Source: Verrucomicrobiota bacterium (GTDB taxonomy: Bacteria > Verrucomicrobiota > Verrucomicrobiia > Limisphaerales > J093). From it: a stretch of DNA of 64,000 bases. The stretch lies in assembly GCA_027493615.1 (NCBI GenBank), contig JAOSKK010000038.1, forward strand, positions 558,001 to 622,000. The letters run 5' to 3'. The translations under genes and the position numbers were made by a program. Shown one piece after another: positions 1-8,987 of this stretch. The notes below the pieces were generated by a model. That model searched no databases and had not been told where the DNA came from. It saw only the letters and a list, made by a program, of their open reading frames with translations. How positions within the stretch are numbered: the first letter of the stretch is position 1; every line of letters starts with the position of its first letter.

Positions 1-1203
1 GAGAACACGATTGAAGCCGCCGCCCACGAGAGCGTGATCGCCGGGGGCTGGACAATGTGATCGCCCGCGACCAGCGGTCGGCCTTCATCGGCGGCGGAGC
101 GCGCAACGAGATTCTCATGGACAACCAGCACGCCGTCATCGTGGGCGGGCGGGATAACCGGATTGGGACCAACACCGTCATCAGTCTGGTCGTCGGCGGC
201 GGCGAGAACCGGATCGCCAACAATGTGGACGGCGGGTTGATGATCGGCGGCTTCCGGAACGACATCCTCGGTTCGAACAACCCGAACCGAAGGGAGATCG
301 CCCCGGTGCTCATCGGCGGCTCGGATAACGAGATCGGCCGCGAGAGCAGTTGGACCGTCATCCTGGGCGGCGACAACAATCGGATCGGCACCAACTGTCC
401 GAGCGCCATCATCCTGGGCGGCACCAACAACCTGGTGGCGGACAACGCCGGGTATTCCCTGGCCGCAGGCCGACGATCGCGGGTGAATCACCAGGGCGCG
501 TTCGTGTTCTCCGACAGTCAGAACGCCAGCTTCGCCTCCGCCGGCGCCAACACCTTCAACATCCGCGCCGCCGGCGGCATCCACGTCAACGGCGACAGCG
601 CGATGTTCTTCGGCTCGTCCGTCCGGCAGATGATCAACCTCTGGAGCGACCGCTACGGCATCGGCGTCCAGTCCTCCACCCACTATTTCCGCACCGACTC
701 GGCCGGCAGCTTCTCCTGGTTCCGCGGGGGAACCCACTCGAACAACGCCAACTCGCCGGGCACCGGCGGCGTGGGAGATGATGCGGCTGAACTCGGGGGG
801 TCTCCGCGTGAACGGCACGTTCGTCAGTGCCTCGGATCGCAACCTCAAGGAGAACTTCGAACCGGTGAACCCGCGCGAAGTCCTCGACAAGGTGGCCGCC
901 TTGCCCATCAGCACCTGGAACTACCGCGAGGATCCCGGGGCCCGCCATCTCGGTCCCGTGGCGCAGGACTTCCACGCCGCGTTCGGGGTCGGGTCGGACG
1001 ACCGCCACATTGCCACGGTGGACGCCGAGGGCGTGGCGTTGGCCGCGATCCAGGGCCTGAACCGGAAGCTGGAGGAGCAGGTGCAAGCCCAGGCGATGCG
1101 CATCCGTCAACTCGAAGTCGAGCTGGCTGACCTGCGTCGTCTGGTGCACCAAGCCCTGGCAACACCCGGCTCTGTCCAAGCCGCAACCGCGCCGTTGCCA
1201 TGA
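1..1203 (+). CDS. S74-type intramolecular-chaperone secreted/fibre protein (3' part, frame-broken)
   Basis: Only the 3' part is in the window. The first two thirds is a repeat of the form GG-x-x-N-x-I, as in IIGGFRNDI, IVGGRDNRI and ILGGTNNLV, resembling the beta-roll head repeats of trimeric adhesins. The end carries a peptidase S74 / endosialidase-chaperone domain starting at SDRNLKENFEPVNP (about 835), followed by a coiled coil (about 1050-1150). In characterised members this domain trimerises a fibre and then cleaves itself; that role here is inferred from the family. Two frame breaks are visible: a G5 run at 43-47 that needs six Gs (restoring AGGLDN) and a GGG at 773-775 that needs two (restoring VEMMRLNSGG). 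A second S74 protein lies at 30598-32488. Confidence 0.75.
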
Positions 1204-1390
1204 CCTGCGACTTGATTGCCAGCGTTGCCGGTCCCTCGAATGGGGCGCCGGCTTCCAACCCTTCCCCGGGCGTGGTGGTGCGGGCTTCCAGCCTGCACAC
1301 CTTGGGAGCGTTTCAGCGCCAGACCAAGGCGTCCGCCGCAGCAGCAGAACTCCGCGTTTCGTCCGCGAGTTCGTCGGCACCGGATGCTGC

Positions 1391-1823
1391 ATGAGCGCCG
1401 TCGCGTTCCTCTGTGCCGTGATGATGACGGCGTCCGCCCAACCCCTCACCGGCGGGTCGTATGTGCTGGTGGGTGCGGTGGCAACCGGCGCAGGCGCGGC
1501 GACCGGCTGGCCTTACTCCCTTTCGGCCTGGGTGCCGACGGAGGGTGCGGGCCGTTCCGCGGGGGGTGAGTGGGATCTGACGGCAGGTCTCCTGGGCCTG
1601 TACGGTCCCGCCGACGATGGCGTCTGGTTGCATGTCGAACGGACCGCGAGCGGCAGCGTGCGGCTCTGGTGGCCGGAGGCGATCACGGGTTATCAGCTCG
1701 AGTTCACCCCCCACGCTGGGCCCGGCGGTAACCTGGCAGCCGGTCGTTCCTACGCCGGCGGGCAATTCGTACACCGCAGACCCCGCGTTTGCGGCCCGGT
1801 TCTTCCGGTTGCGGAAGCCGTGA
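1391..1823 (+). CDS. Small secreted protein with FFRLRKP C-terminal domain (frame-broken)
   Basis: About 143 residues. The N-terminus (MSAVAFLCAVMMTASAQ) looks like a signal peptide with cleavage near ASA-Q. The middle, GGSYVLVGAVATGAG, is glycine-rich. The C-terminus (LWWPEAITGYQLEF, then WQPVVPTPAGNSYT, ending FFRLRKP) belongs to a domain that recurs at the ends of three other secreted proteins in this window. The frame changes at the C6 run 1707-1712, where five Cs restore EFTPTLGPAVTW. It starts 187 bp after the S74 protein on the same strand, so the two may be co-transcribed. No enzymatic function can be assigned; the protein is probably extracellular or on the cell surface. Confidence 0.6.
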
Positions 1824-1916
1824 ACCGCGCGCCTGGTCACCGGCGTGTCGGGCGGCCGAAGGCCAACGCGCGGGCAGCAGCGCCGGCCGTCGCGACCCAA
1901 CCGGCACTCGAAGCCG

Positions 1917-2738
1917 TCACGGGGCGATGATCTGGCGCTGGCCGGCGGCGAGGGCGCGCTGGGAGCGGGTGGGGTTGAGGCCCGGCACCCAGAAGTCCTG
2001 CCACTTGAGCCCGCACTCGCGCACCATTTCCGTGCCATACTCTAGATTGCCCAAGTCGTCCCGGCCGCCGTTGTTGGTGCCGAAGGTGAACCGGGCACCT
2101 GCCGCTTTGGCCTCGCGCAGGAACCGGGCCGTGGGCAGGCGCAGACGGGCGTTGATCTCGATGGCCACCTGGTTCCGGACGGCGGCGGCGATCACCCGCT
2201 GACGACGTTCGGGGGTCCAAAGCCGGTCGTAGTCGCCGGCCAGCACGTCCGGCAGGTAGGTCGGGTTGACCCAGATGTCCACCGGTTCCCGGTCGAGGAT
2301 CGCCACGGTGCTGGCCACGAGTTGCTCCATGAAGGCGTCGGGTTCGCCCACCTCGACCTCCTCGCGGATCCACAGGCGCATCCGCTTGCCCGCCGGGTTG
2401 CGAATGGTCATGGCGTCCGTGAACACGTAGTCAAAGCGCGCCACGGCCGGGAGCGTGAACAGCTCCACCCATTCGCGTCCCTCGGCTTGCATGGCCGTGA
2501 AGGTCAGGGGATGCCGCAGCTCAGCCAGGGCCTGGTCGATGCCGGCGTCGTTGGTGATGGCGAAGCCGAGCCCGCAATTGACGGCGACGCCTGCGTTGAT
2601 GCCCGTGCGGTGGAAACGCCGGATCACGTCGTCCAGGGTGAGCCCGCCCTTGAGGTGGGTGTGCAGGTCGATGACCGGGTAGTTGTTCTCATGGAGCTGT
2701 GCCAGCGCCGGCGAGATCCGGTAAGCGGCCGCATTCAA
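1917..2738 (-). CDS. PHP-like metal-dependent hydrolase
   Basis: Intact, 273 residues, apparently cytoplasmic. The N-terminal motif VIDLHTHLKGG has the H-x-H of PHP/amidohydrolase folds. Near the C-terminus VAIEINARLRLP and FTFGTNNGGRDDLGNLEYG match the spacing of the final PHP motifs, in which a strand with an acidic residue is followed by G-T/S-D/N and D-L-G. The usual D-A-H of that last motif is replaced by NNG, so one metal ligand may be missing. Start: a TTG at 2738 overlaps the stop of the upstream DUF1080 gene (minus-strand TTGA), suggesting translational coupling; no ATG lies nearby in frame. The substrate is unknown. Pairing with DUF1080 suggests sugar or sugar-phosphate chemistry, which is inference. 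Confidence 0.6.
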   Translation of the reverse strand: MNAAAYRISPALAQLHENNYPVIDLHTHLKGGLTLDDVIRRFHRTGINAGVAVNCGLGFAITNDAGIDQALAELRHPLTFTAMQAEGREWVELFTLPAVARFDYVFTDAMTIRNPAGKRMRLWIREEVEVGEPDAFMEQLVASTVAILDREPVDIWVNPTYLPDVLAGDYDRLWTPERRQRVIAAAVRNQVAIEINARLRLPTARFLREAKAAGARFTFGTNNGGRDDLGNLEYGTEMVRECGLKWQDFWVPGLNPTRSQRALAAGQRQIIAP

Positions 2739-3431
2739 GCCGGGGGCGTGAGATCGTCAGGCAACACCCGCACCCGCAGGTTCCGGAACTGCACCCGGCT
2801 GCCCGGGTCGTGGCACTGCAAGGCAGAAGGTGCCGCCGCTTCGATCTTGGCCACCCGAACCGGACGTTGGCGCGACCTCGACGTAATCGACGACCGACAG
2901 GTCGTTCACACGCACGGTAATGTGCGGGCCGCGCACGGCGATTCGGACCCAAAACCATTCCCGGTCGGGGACCACTTGCTTGTACAGGTTGCGGACGCCG
3001 TAGAGGCTGCCGGTCTTCTTGTTCTCACGGTAGCCGCCTTCGCCGGTCGCGGTGTTGTTGATCTGCACCTCGTAGCCTTGCTCAGGCCACCCTTCTTCCT
3101 GATAAGCGGTGTGAAAGTAGATGCCCGAGTTGGCGCCCGGCTCCGTCCGCACCTCGGTCTCGAACTCGAAGTTGCGGAACCGGGCGCCGGCGACAGCTCC
3201 CTCGTAGAAGAGATGGGCGCGCGGGCCGTCGCACAGGATGGTGCCGTCCTGCACCCGTAACGCGCCGGGATGTTCACTGGTCCGCCAACCTGCCAGCGAT
3301 TGGCCGTCGAACAGCGGTTGCCAGGGCCCGTGGTTGTTGAAATCCCCGCCGCGGGCCGCTCCGATGGCGGCGAGGCACATGCCACCGAAAAGCCAAGCAA
3401 GGCACCGGGAAGGCGATGACCGGAAATGCAT
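2735..3431 (-). CDS. DUF1080 (3-keto-disaccharide hydrolase family) secreted protein
   Basis: About 232 residues. The signal peptide is MHFRSSPSRCLAWLFGGMCL followed by AAIGAARGG. The DUF1080 LamG-like jelly roll is recognisable from PLFDGQSLAGW, GIYFHTAYQ, GYEVQINN, TGSLYGVRN and WVRIAVRGPHITVRVND. Family members act in the periplasm or outside the cell on 3-keto-glycosides or bind carbohydrate; the exact substrate is unknown. The frame breaks near 2855: the last 40 residues (KIEAAAPSALQCHDPGSR, then VQFRNLRVRVLP) lie in another frame ending at TGA 2735-2737. This is one of the few breaks not obviously in a homopolymer. The start at 3431 was chosen because upstream in-frame codons run into a palindromic repeat. 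The gene overlaps the downstream PHP-like gene. Confidence 0.8.
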
Positions 3432-3484
3432 GGCGGCCAGCTTAGTGACCGGGCGTCTGCGGGTCAATCGACGCCTCCCGGGCA

Positions 3485-3619
3485 GAGCCTCCTCACGTCG
3501 GCTCCTACCCAGCCTGCCCCGAAGCGTAGGAGTCGAGGTCACGAGACTCACCTCTGGCAGAGCCTCCTCACGTCGGCTCCTACCCAGCCTGCCCCGTAGG
3601 AGTCGAGGTCACGAGACTC
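3485..3619. repeat. Two tandem copies of interspersed palindromic repeat, family 1
   Basis: Copy one spans 3485-3549 and copy two 3560-3619. Each has a left arm GAGCCTCCTCACGTCGGCTC and a right arm like GTAGGAGTCGAGGTCACGAG, which are imperfect reverse complements around a short spacer. Related copies lie at 18940-18999 and 60388-60464. This pair fills the gap between two divergent genes (DUF1080 at 3431 and the PQQ propeller at 3690). Role unknown; it could form RNA or DNA hairpins. Confidence 0.85.
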
Positions 3620-3689
3620 ACCCTTGCCCGACGCCCGGCCGGTCCTTTCGCTTTGACAGCCCGAGCGCAAACCGCTACCCCATCCCGCC

Positions 3690-4898
3690 ATGCTGAAGCC
3701 GTTCCTGACCTTGATGCTTTCGAGCGCCGCAGTGCTGCTGGCTCTGGCGCAAGCCGACGACTGGCCCCGCTGGCGGGGACCGAACTTCGACGGCATCTCG
3801 AAGGAAACCGGTTGGCTGACGCAGTGGCCGGCTGATGGACCCAAACGGGTTTGGCAGGCCGATGTCGGCATCGGCTACAGCTCGATGTCGGTGAGCAACG
3901 GCCGGCTCTACACCTTGGGCAACACCCAGGAAACCGACACCGTCTATGCCCTGGATGCGCGGACCGGCAAGGAGTTGTGGAAACACTCCTACCCGTGCGC
4001 CTCGAAAGACCCCAACGGCTATCACGGACCGCGGTGCACCCCGACGGTTGCGCAGGGTCGCGTTTACAGCGTCAGCCGCCACGGACACCTCTTCTGTCTG
4101 GACGCCGCCACCGGCCGCGTCGTTTGGTCCCGGGAGTTCCCGAAGGAGTACGGCGCCGACACGCCCCGCTGGGGTTTTGCCGGTTCCCCTCTGGCCGAGG
4201 GGGACTGGTTGATCTGCGAAGTGGGCGGCGCCGGGAGTTCCGTGGTCGCGTTTGACCTGGCCACCGGCAAGGAGGTCTGGCGGGCGGGCGACGACACCAT
4301 CGGATACAGCTCGATTGTTCCGTTCGATCACGCCGGCCAACGTCGCCTCGCCGTGCTCAGCGCGGCCGGGATTGTCCTGCGCAACGCCCGGGACGGCGCC
4401 GAGTTCTGGCGGCATCCCTGGAAGACCAGCTACGACGTGAACGCCGCCACGCCCCTCATCGCCGACGGCAAGGTGTTCATCTCGTCCGGCTACAACAAGG
4501 GCGCGGCGCTGCTCGACTTCACGAAGGACCAGCCCGCGGTGGTGTGGCAGGGCCGCCAGATGCGCAATCACGTCGCCTCCTGCGTGCTGTGGCAGGGGCA
4601 CCTGTACGGCTTCGACGAAGGCGAACTCAAGTGTCTCGAGTGGGCCACCGGCAAGGAAAAGTGGGGGGAGCGACGCTACGGCAAGGGATCGCTCTTCGCC
4701 GCCGGCGAGCATTTCATCGTCTACAGCGACAAGGGCTACGTGGCGGTGGTGCAGCCTTCGGCCACCGAATGCCGGGAGATCGCCGGCTTCCAGGTCTTGG
4801 GGGGAAAGGATACGTGGGCCGTGCCCGTGCTCGCCAACGGCTTCCTTTACTGCCGCAGCCAGCAGGACTTGGTGTGCCTGGATGTGCGCCGGCCCTGA
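3690..4898 (+). CDS. Secreted PQQ-like (BamB-type) beta-propeller protein
   Basis: Intact, 402 residues. The signal peptide is about residues 1-22 (MLKPFLTLMLSSAAVLLALA), followed by the DWPRWRGPNFDG opening common in planctomycete and verrucomicrobial propellers. Repeated blades end in D-A-x-T-G-K-x-x-W motifs (YALDARTGKELWKH, FCLDAATGRVVWSR, VAFDLATGKEVWRA, KCLEWATGKEKWGE), typical of PQQ-like/YVTN propellers. No cofactor-binding dehydrogenase residues or haem motif were seen, so it is more likely a scaffold or binding protein than a quinoprotein enzyme. A DUF1080 lipoprotein follows 12 bp downstream on the same strand, probably in one operon. Located in the periplasm or outside the cell. 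Confidence 0.85.
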   Translation: MLKPFLTLMLSSAAVLLALAQADDWPRWRGPNFDGISKETGWLTQWPADGPKRVWQADVGIGYSSMSVSNGRLYTLGNTQETDTVYALDARTGKELWKHSYPCASKDPNGYHGPRCTPTVAQGRVYSVSRHGHLFCLDAATGRVVWSREFPKEYGADTPRWGFAGSPLAEGDWLICEVGGAGSSVVAFDLATGKEVWRAGDDTIGYSSIVPFDHAGQRRLAVLSAAGIVLRNARDGAEFWRHPWKTSYDVNAATPLIADGKVFISSGYNKGAALLDFTKDQPAVVWQGRQMRNHVASCVLWQGHLYGFDEGELKCLEWATGKEKWGERRYGKGSLFAAGEHFIVYSDKGYVAVVQPSATECREIAGFQVLGGKDTWAVPVLANGFLYCRSQQDLVCLDVRRP

Positions 4899-4910
4899 AC
4901 CGCTTGTTGC

Positions 4911-5675
4911 ATGCAAACACTGCTCACCCTCCCGGGCTCCGACCATTCAGCCCCCATCCGCCACGGCGCGCGCCGGTCGCGTCCGTCCCTTGCCGCCGGG
5001 ATCCTGCTCGGGTTGCTCCTGGCCGGTGCCGTCGGATGCCGCAGCACCCGCCCGGCACCGGAGGTTGAAAACCTGTTTCCCATGGACGGCCCGCCGCACG
5101 GCTGGGTGGTCCGGGCGTGGAACGATGTCAGCCAGCCGGCCGAGGGTTCCCCGCAGTGGGTGGTGAAGAACCGCATCCTCACGGGCGGTGAGCCGCGGGG
5201 CAGTTGGCTCATGAGCGAGCGGACTTATGGTGACTTCATCCTCGAGTTCGAGTTCAAGCTGGGTGAGCGTGGCAACAGCGGTGTGGCATTGCGCGCTCCG
5301 CTGAAGGGCGATCCCGCCTTCGACGGCCTCGAGTTGCAGATGGCGGATCTGCGGTACAACCCCGAGGCGAAAGCGGATGAGTTGACCGGCAGCCTGTACC
5401 GTGCGGTGGCGCCCCGCGAACAGGTCTACAAGCCCACCGAGTGGAACAAGTACGAGATCGCCTGCCAGGGCCCCGAGCTGAAGGTCGTCCTCAACGGCAC
5501 CCTCATCCTCGATGTCAACCTCAACCGCGAGACCCGGCGACCGAAACGCCACGACGGCACCGAGGCCCCCGCTCTGAAAGACCGGCCCCGCCGCGGCCAC
5601 ATCGGGTTCCAGGAATTGAGCCGCGACGGCAGCCACGTCGAGATCCGTAACGTCCGCCTCCAGGTCCTCGACTGA
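4911..5675 (+). CDS. DUF1080 lipoprotein (3-keto-disaccharide hydrolase family)
   Basis: Intact, 254 residues. A long n-region precedes a lipoprotein signal whose lipobox is LLAGAVGC (Cys near residue 43), so the mature protein should be lipid-anchored. The DUF1080 fold is indicated by YGDFILEFEFKLGERGNSGV, GLELQMADLRYN, LTGSLYRAVAP, WNKYEIACQGPELKVVLNG and a C-terminal HIGFQELSRDGSHVEIRNVR. This is the second DUF1080 protein within 3 kb; the other is secreted rather than lipidated. It follows the PQQ propeller by 12 bp. Carbohydrate binding or hydrolysis of oxidised disaccharides is the family expectation; the substrate is not known. Confidence 0.85.
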   Translation: MQTLLTLPGSDHSAPIRHGARRSRPSLAAGILLGLLLAGAVGCRSTRPAPEVENLFPMDGPPHGWVVRAWNDVSQPAEGSPQWVVKNRILTGGEPRGSWLMSERTYGDFILEFEFKLGERGNSGVALRAPLKGDPAFDGLELQMADLRYNPEAKADELTGSLYRAVAPREQVYKPTEWNKYEIACQGPELKVVLNGTLILDVNLNRETRRPKRHDGTEAPALKDRPRRGHIGFQELSRDGSHVEIRNVRLQVLD

Positions 5676-5929
5676 TGGCGCCCGTCTTCCCGGAAAGCCG
5701 CCTGTTCCTCTCGGACCTGCTCAGTACCCATGCACCCGAATGCGCCGGTAAACCGGACGCACTCCAGACGCCTCGCGCGGCACCCACAGGTTCCGCCCAT
5801 CGCGAAGCGCATGGAGGGCGGGGGTGCACCCTCGCTCTTCGTGCACGATTCACGGGCAATGAAGGCCGACGCCCCCGGGGACGGGGCGCCCGGTCGTTCC
5901 GCCGCCCGCCTACCTGACGTCCCTTGATC

Positions 5930-7032
5930 ATGACAACCGACCGCTCTGCCGCCTCAAGGCCGACTCCCGCCGCCTTGGGCTACGCCATGCCTGCCGAGTG
6001 GGAGAAACATGAGGCCACCTGGCTCGCCTGGCCCCACAACGAATCCGACTGGCCGGGAAAGCTCGACACCATCCGGTGGGTCTACGGCGAAATGGTTCGC
6101 AAGATCGCCTCCGGCGAACGCGTCCGGTTGCTCGTCAACCGACGCGCCGACGCGGACCTCGCGCGCCGGTACCTGGCACGCGCCGGGGCGGAGGTCGGCC
6201 GGGTCGAGTTCGTCGTCCACCCCACGAATCGCGGCTGGACGCGCGACAGCGGCCCGTTATTCGTGCGGCGGGGCAGGGGCCGCCGGGCCGAGACGGCCAT
6301 TGTGCACTTCCACTTCAACGCCTGGGCCAAGTACGACGACTGGCAGAGGGACCGGCGCGTGCCCGAGACGGCCGCCCGTCTCCTCGGCAAGCCGTTGTTT
6401 CGCGCCGAACATGCCGGCCAACCGTTTGTGCTGGAAGGGGGGCATCGACGTCAATGGTCGCGGCACCCTCCTCACCACGGAGGAGTGTTACCTCGACCCG
6501 AAGGTGCAGGTCCGCAACCCGGGCCTTGGACGCCGCGAGATCGAGGAGACGCTCGCGCAGTTCCTGGGCGTGACCCATGTCTTCTGGCTCGTCGCCGGCC
6601 CGGTGGGAGATGACACCCACGGCCACGTCGATGACATCTGCCGGTTCGTCAATGCCCGCACCGTCGTGCTGATTCAGGAGAAGAACCGGCGCGACACCAA
6701 CTACCGTGCGCTGGCGGAGAACTGGGAGCGGATCCAGGATCTGCGCCTCGAGGACGGTTCGAAGCCCGAGGTGATCCCGCTGCCCATGCCGGCGCCTCTC
6801 TGCTTCGACGGGGGAGCGGTTGCCCGCGAGCTACGCGAACTTCTACATCGCCAACGACGCGGTGATTGTGCCCACGTTCAACGATCCGCAGGATCGCGTC
6901 GCGCTTGGCATCTTGGGGGACCTGTTCACCGACCGTCCGGTCGTGGGGATCCACGCGGTCGATCTGGTGCTCGGTTTCGGCTCGTTGCACTGCCTGACCC
7001 AGCAACAACCAACCCAAGGGGTCAGTTCTTGA
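5930..7032 (+). CDS. aguA: Agmatine deiminase (frame-broken)
   Basis: About 367 residues, the usual family length. The family hydrolyses agmatine to N-carbamoylputrescine and ammonia in polyamine synthesis. Seen: MPAEWEKHEATWLAWPHN at the start, NRGWTRDSGPLFV, GDDTHGHVDDICRFV (acidic residue and His of the active site, near residue 226) and the nucleophile Cys in LHCLTQQQP (near residue 353). Two frame breaks lie in G runs: 6437-6442 (six, should be five, giving VLEGGIDVNGRGT) and 6811-6815 (five, should be four, giving FDGERLPASYANF). With these corrected the enzyme looks complete, including its Cys. ATG 5930 is preferred over an in-frame TTG at 5924. The stop lies inside a 17-bp-arm hairpin. 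Confidence 0.9.
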
Positions 7033-7069
7033 TATTGTCATAGGACAAAGTAAAGAACTGACCCCTTGG
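7014..7069. terminator. Bidirectional hairpin between convergent genes
   Basis: Perfect 17-bp arms, CCAAGGGGTCAGTTCTT at 7014-7030 and its reverse complement at 7053-7069, flank a 22-nt AT-rich loop. It lies between the convergent aguA and the symporter-linked small gene, and the aguA stop codon (7030-7032) falls at the end of the first arm. This fits a two-way transcription terminator, but the length and perfection would also suit a mobile palindrome that landed at the 3' end of aguA. Confidence 0.7.
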
Positions 7070-7071
7070 TC

Positions 7072-7293
7072 TTAACCCAGCAAGCCATACACGAGGATCT
7101 GGACCCCGCAGATCAAGGCGGCCCAGAATCGCAGACTCTTCCACCAGGGCACCGGGCAGCCGGGCGGGTCGCGAAGTGTCCTGGGTAGCCAGACAATCCC
7201 GGCAAGGACCAGCACGTAGACCCCCACAAAGGCCGCCTGGCCCGCGGAGATCCCGAGCGCCGCCGCCAAGAGTTCGATCCCGGTGGAATTCAT
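7072..7293 (-). CDS. Small two-helix membrane protein coupled to the symporter
   Basis: 73 residues with two predicted membrane helices (AAFVGVYVLVLAGIVWL and FWAALICGVQILVYGLL) separated by a short loop RTLRDPPGCPVPWWKS. Its ATG overlaps the stop of the symporter gene (ATGA, 7290-7293), so it is probably translationally coupled and made in step with the carrier. Small accessory membrane proteins paired with sodium:solute symporters are known (for example YhdT with PanF), but sequence similarity to them was not tested. Function unknown; an accessory or stabilising subunit is the inference. Confidence 0.6.
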   Translation of the reverse strand: MNSTGIELLAAALGISAGQAAFVGVYVLVLAGIVWLPRTLRDPPGCPVPWWKSLRFWAALICGVQILVYGLLG

Positions 7294-8827
7294 GGCTGGT
7301 TCTCCTCGCGCACCGGCAACCAGCAAACCAGACCCCGCAACCGGGCTTCGCTGTAGGGTTTCGTGGCCAGGCTGACCAGCAGCGTGACACCCAGGGCCGC
7401 CACAAAGGACCACCACGCCGTCCACAGGAACGGGATCCCCCAGCGATCCCCAGGAGCTTCTCTGCACCGTTCAGGATGACCGCGGTGGCCACGCCTGCGA
7501 ACATGCCCGCCAGCCCGCCCCACTGCGTGGCCCGTCGTGTCAGCATGCCCAGCAGCAGCAGGGCCAGCAACGGCCCTTGGAAGAAGGTCAGAAAGGTCTG
7601 GAACGCCTCGAAGACGGTGCCGAATTGCGTCTTGATCGGATAGCTGAGCAGACCGCCGCCCACCAACAAGCCCGCCACCAGCCACCGACCCAACCGAAGA
7701 CACTGCTCGTCCGTGGCGTGCCGGTTGACGAACGGCCGGTACAGATCGGTGACCAGGAGCGTGCTGGCCGAGTTCACGTACGAATCCAGGTTGGACAGCA
7801 CCCCGGCCAGAAACGCACCGATCACAAGGCCCAGCACGCCGGTCGGCAGCAGATGCGTCAGCAGCATCGGCAGCACGCGGTTCCCGTCGAAATCCTTCCC
7901 GGGTGGACCCAGTTGGTCGGCGAGCAAGGCCAGCGCGATCATGCCGGGCAACACCAGCAGGACGGGAAACACCAGCTTGATCCCGGCGCAGAACACGTAG
8001 GAGGCACGGGCCTCGTTTGGGCTGCGCGAACCCAGCGTGCGCTGCACGATGGCTTGGTTGCCGATCCAGTAGGCCGGCCCCAGCACGAAGCCCAAACCCA
8101 ACAGCACCGCCGGCCAAGGGTAGACGGCGTGATCCGCGGGCGGCAGAAGCCGAAAGTGATGCTGCGTCCAATCGAGCGCCCCCACCGAGGCTTTGAGTCC
8201 GGCGATTCCACCCACCTTCACCAGACCGAGGACACAGATCAGCGTCGCCCCCACGACCAGGACCACGCAGGACACGGCATCGGTGAACACGACGGCCTTC
8301 AACCCTCCCAGGGTGGTGTAGAGCCCCACCGCCACCACACACAGCCCCACCGAGAACCAAAAAGGCCAGCCCAGCAAGACCTCGAACATCGCCGCGGCAC
8401 TCACGAAGATCGTCCCAAGGGTGGCCGTCATGAAGCCCACCCAGATCACTGCGAAGCTGGCGCGGACCGCCAGATTGTAGCGTCGTCCCAGATACTCGGG
8501 CACCGTGTACACTCCCGCGATCCAGAAGAAGGGCATGAACAGGAACGCCGCCAGCAGCACCGGAAAAATGCAGCCGATGAAGTCATAGTTCATCATCACC
8601 AACCCGTAGCGGTAGGCGTCTCCCGCCACCCCAATCATGTCCTTGGCGCCAATGTCCGAAACCACCAGCGACATGCCGACCGCCCACCAGGGCAGCGACT
8701 TGCCGGCCAGGAAGAAATCCCGGCTCGTCCGAATGCCCCGGCCCAGCCACAGCCCCAGGGCCACAATGCCCACCAGGTACAGCAGCACCAGGCCCACATC
8801 CAGCGGCTGAAGTCGCAGTGTTCCCAT
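7290..8827 (-). CDS. Sodium:solute symporter (SSS family), frame-broken near C-terminus
   Basis: About 512 residues and 13 or so hydrophobic helices, typical of the SSS family. The first helix is VGLVLLYLVGIVALGLWLG, followed by the family hallmark SRDFFLAGKSLPWW, and VYTVPEYLGRRYN and a long QAIVQRTLGSRSPNEAR segment further on; these resemble sugar/inositol-type (SGLT-like) members. The substrate is not deducible. The frame breaks at a C4 run 7448-7451 on the plus strand (G4, should be G5), after which GIPFLWTAWWSFVAALG and VREENQP complete the protein. M at 8827 was chosen because it precedes the first helix closely. It overlaps the 73-residue membrane protein by four bases. Confidence 0.85.
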
Positions 8828-8987
8828 GACCAAGGCTTGCGCGTGTGTTCGGATTGCCGGGCCGGAGGATGGCAGCTCGCCTCGCGCCAACGCAACCCTC
8901 GAATCCCGCCGGCTTGACGGCGCGGCCCTGATCTCCGTTACTCGGCGGCAACACTGGTTCCGTCCGACTTGTCACCGGCTGACTTGC

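Noticed and set aside
1204..1390. Open frame of 64 codons between the S74 protein and the small secreted protein
   Set aside because: It spans a degenerate palindromic repeat (GCGGGCTTCCAGCCTGC) and has no protein-like features.
5676..5929. Possible 80-codon gene between the DUF1080 lipoprotein and aguA
   Set aside because: No ribosome site, low-complexity Arg/Gly/Pro content and no conserved feature; I see no gene in this 254-bp gap.
6437..6815. Programmed ribosomal frameshifting in aguA and other genes
   Set aside because: Breaks occur in both directions in about 25 unrelated genes, without slippery-site plus pseudoknot patterns, and always at runs of one base. Length errors explain them better.
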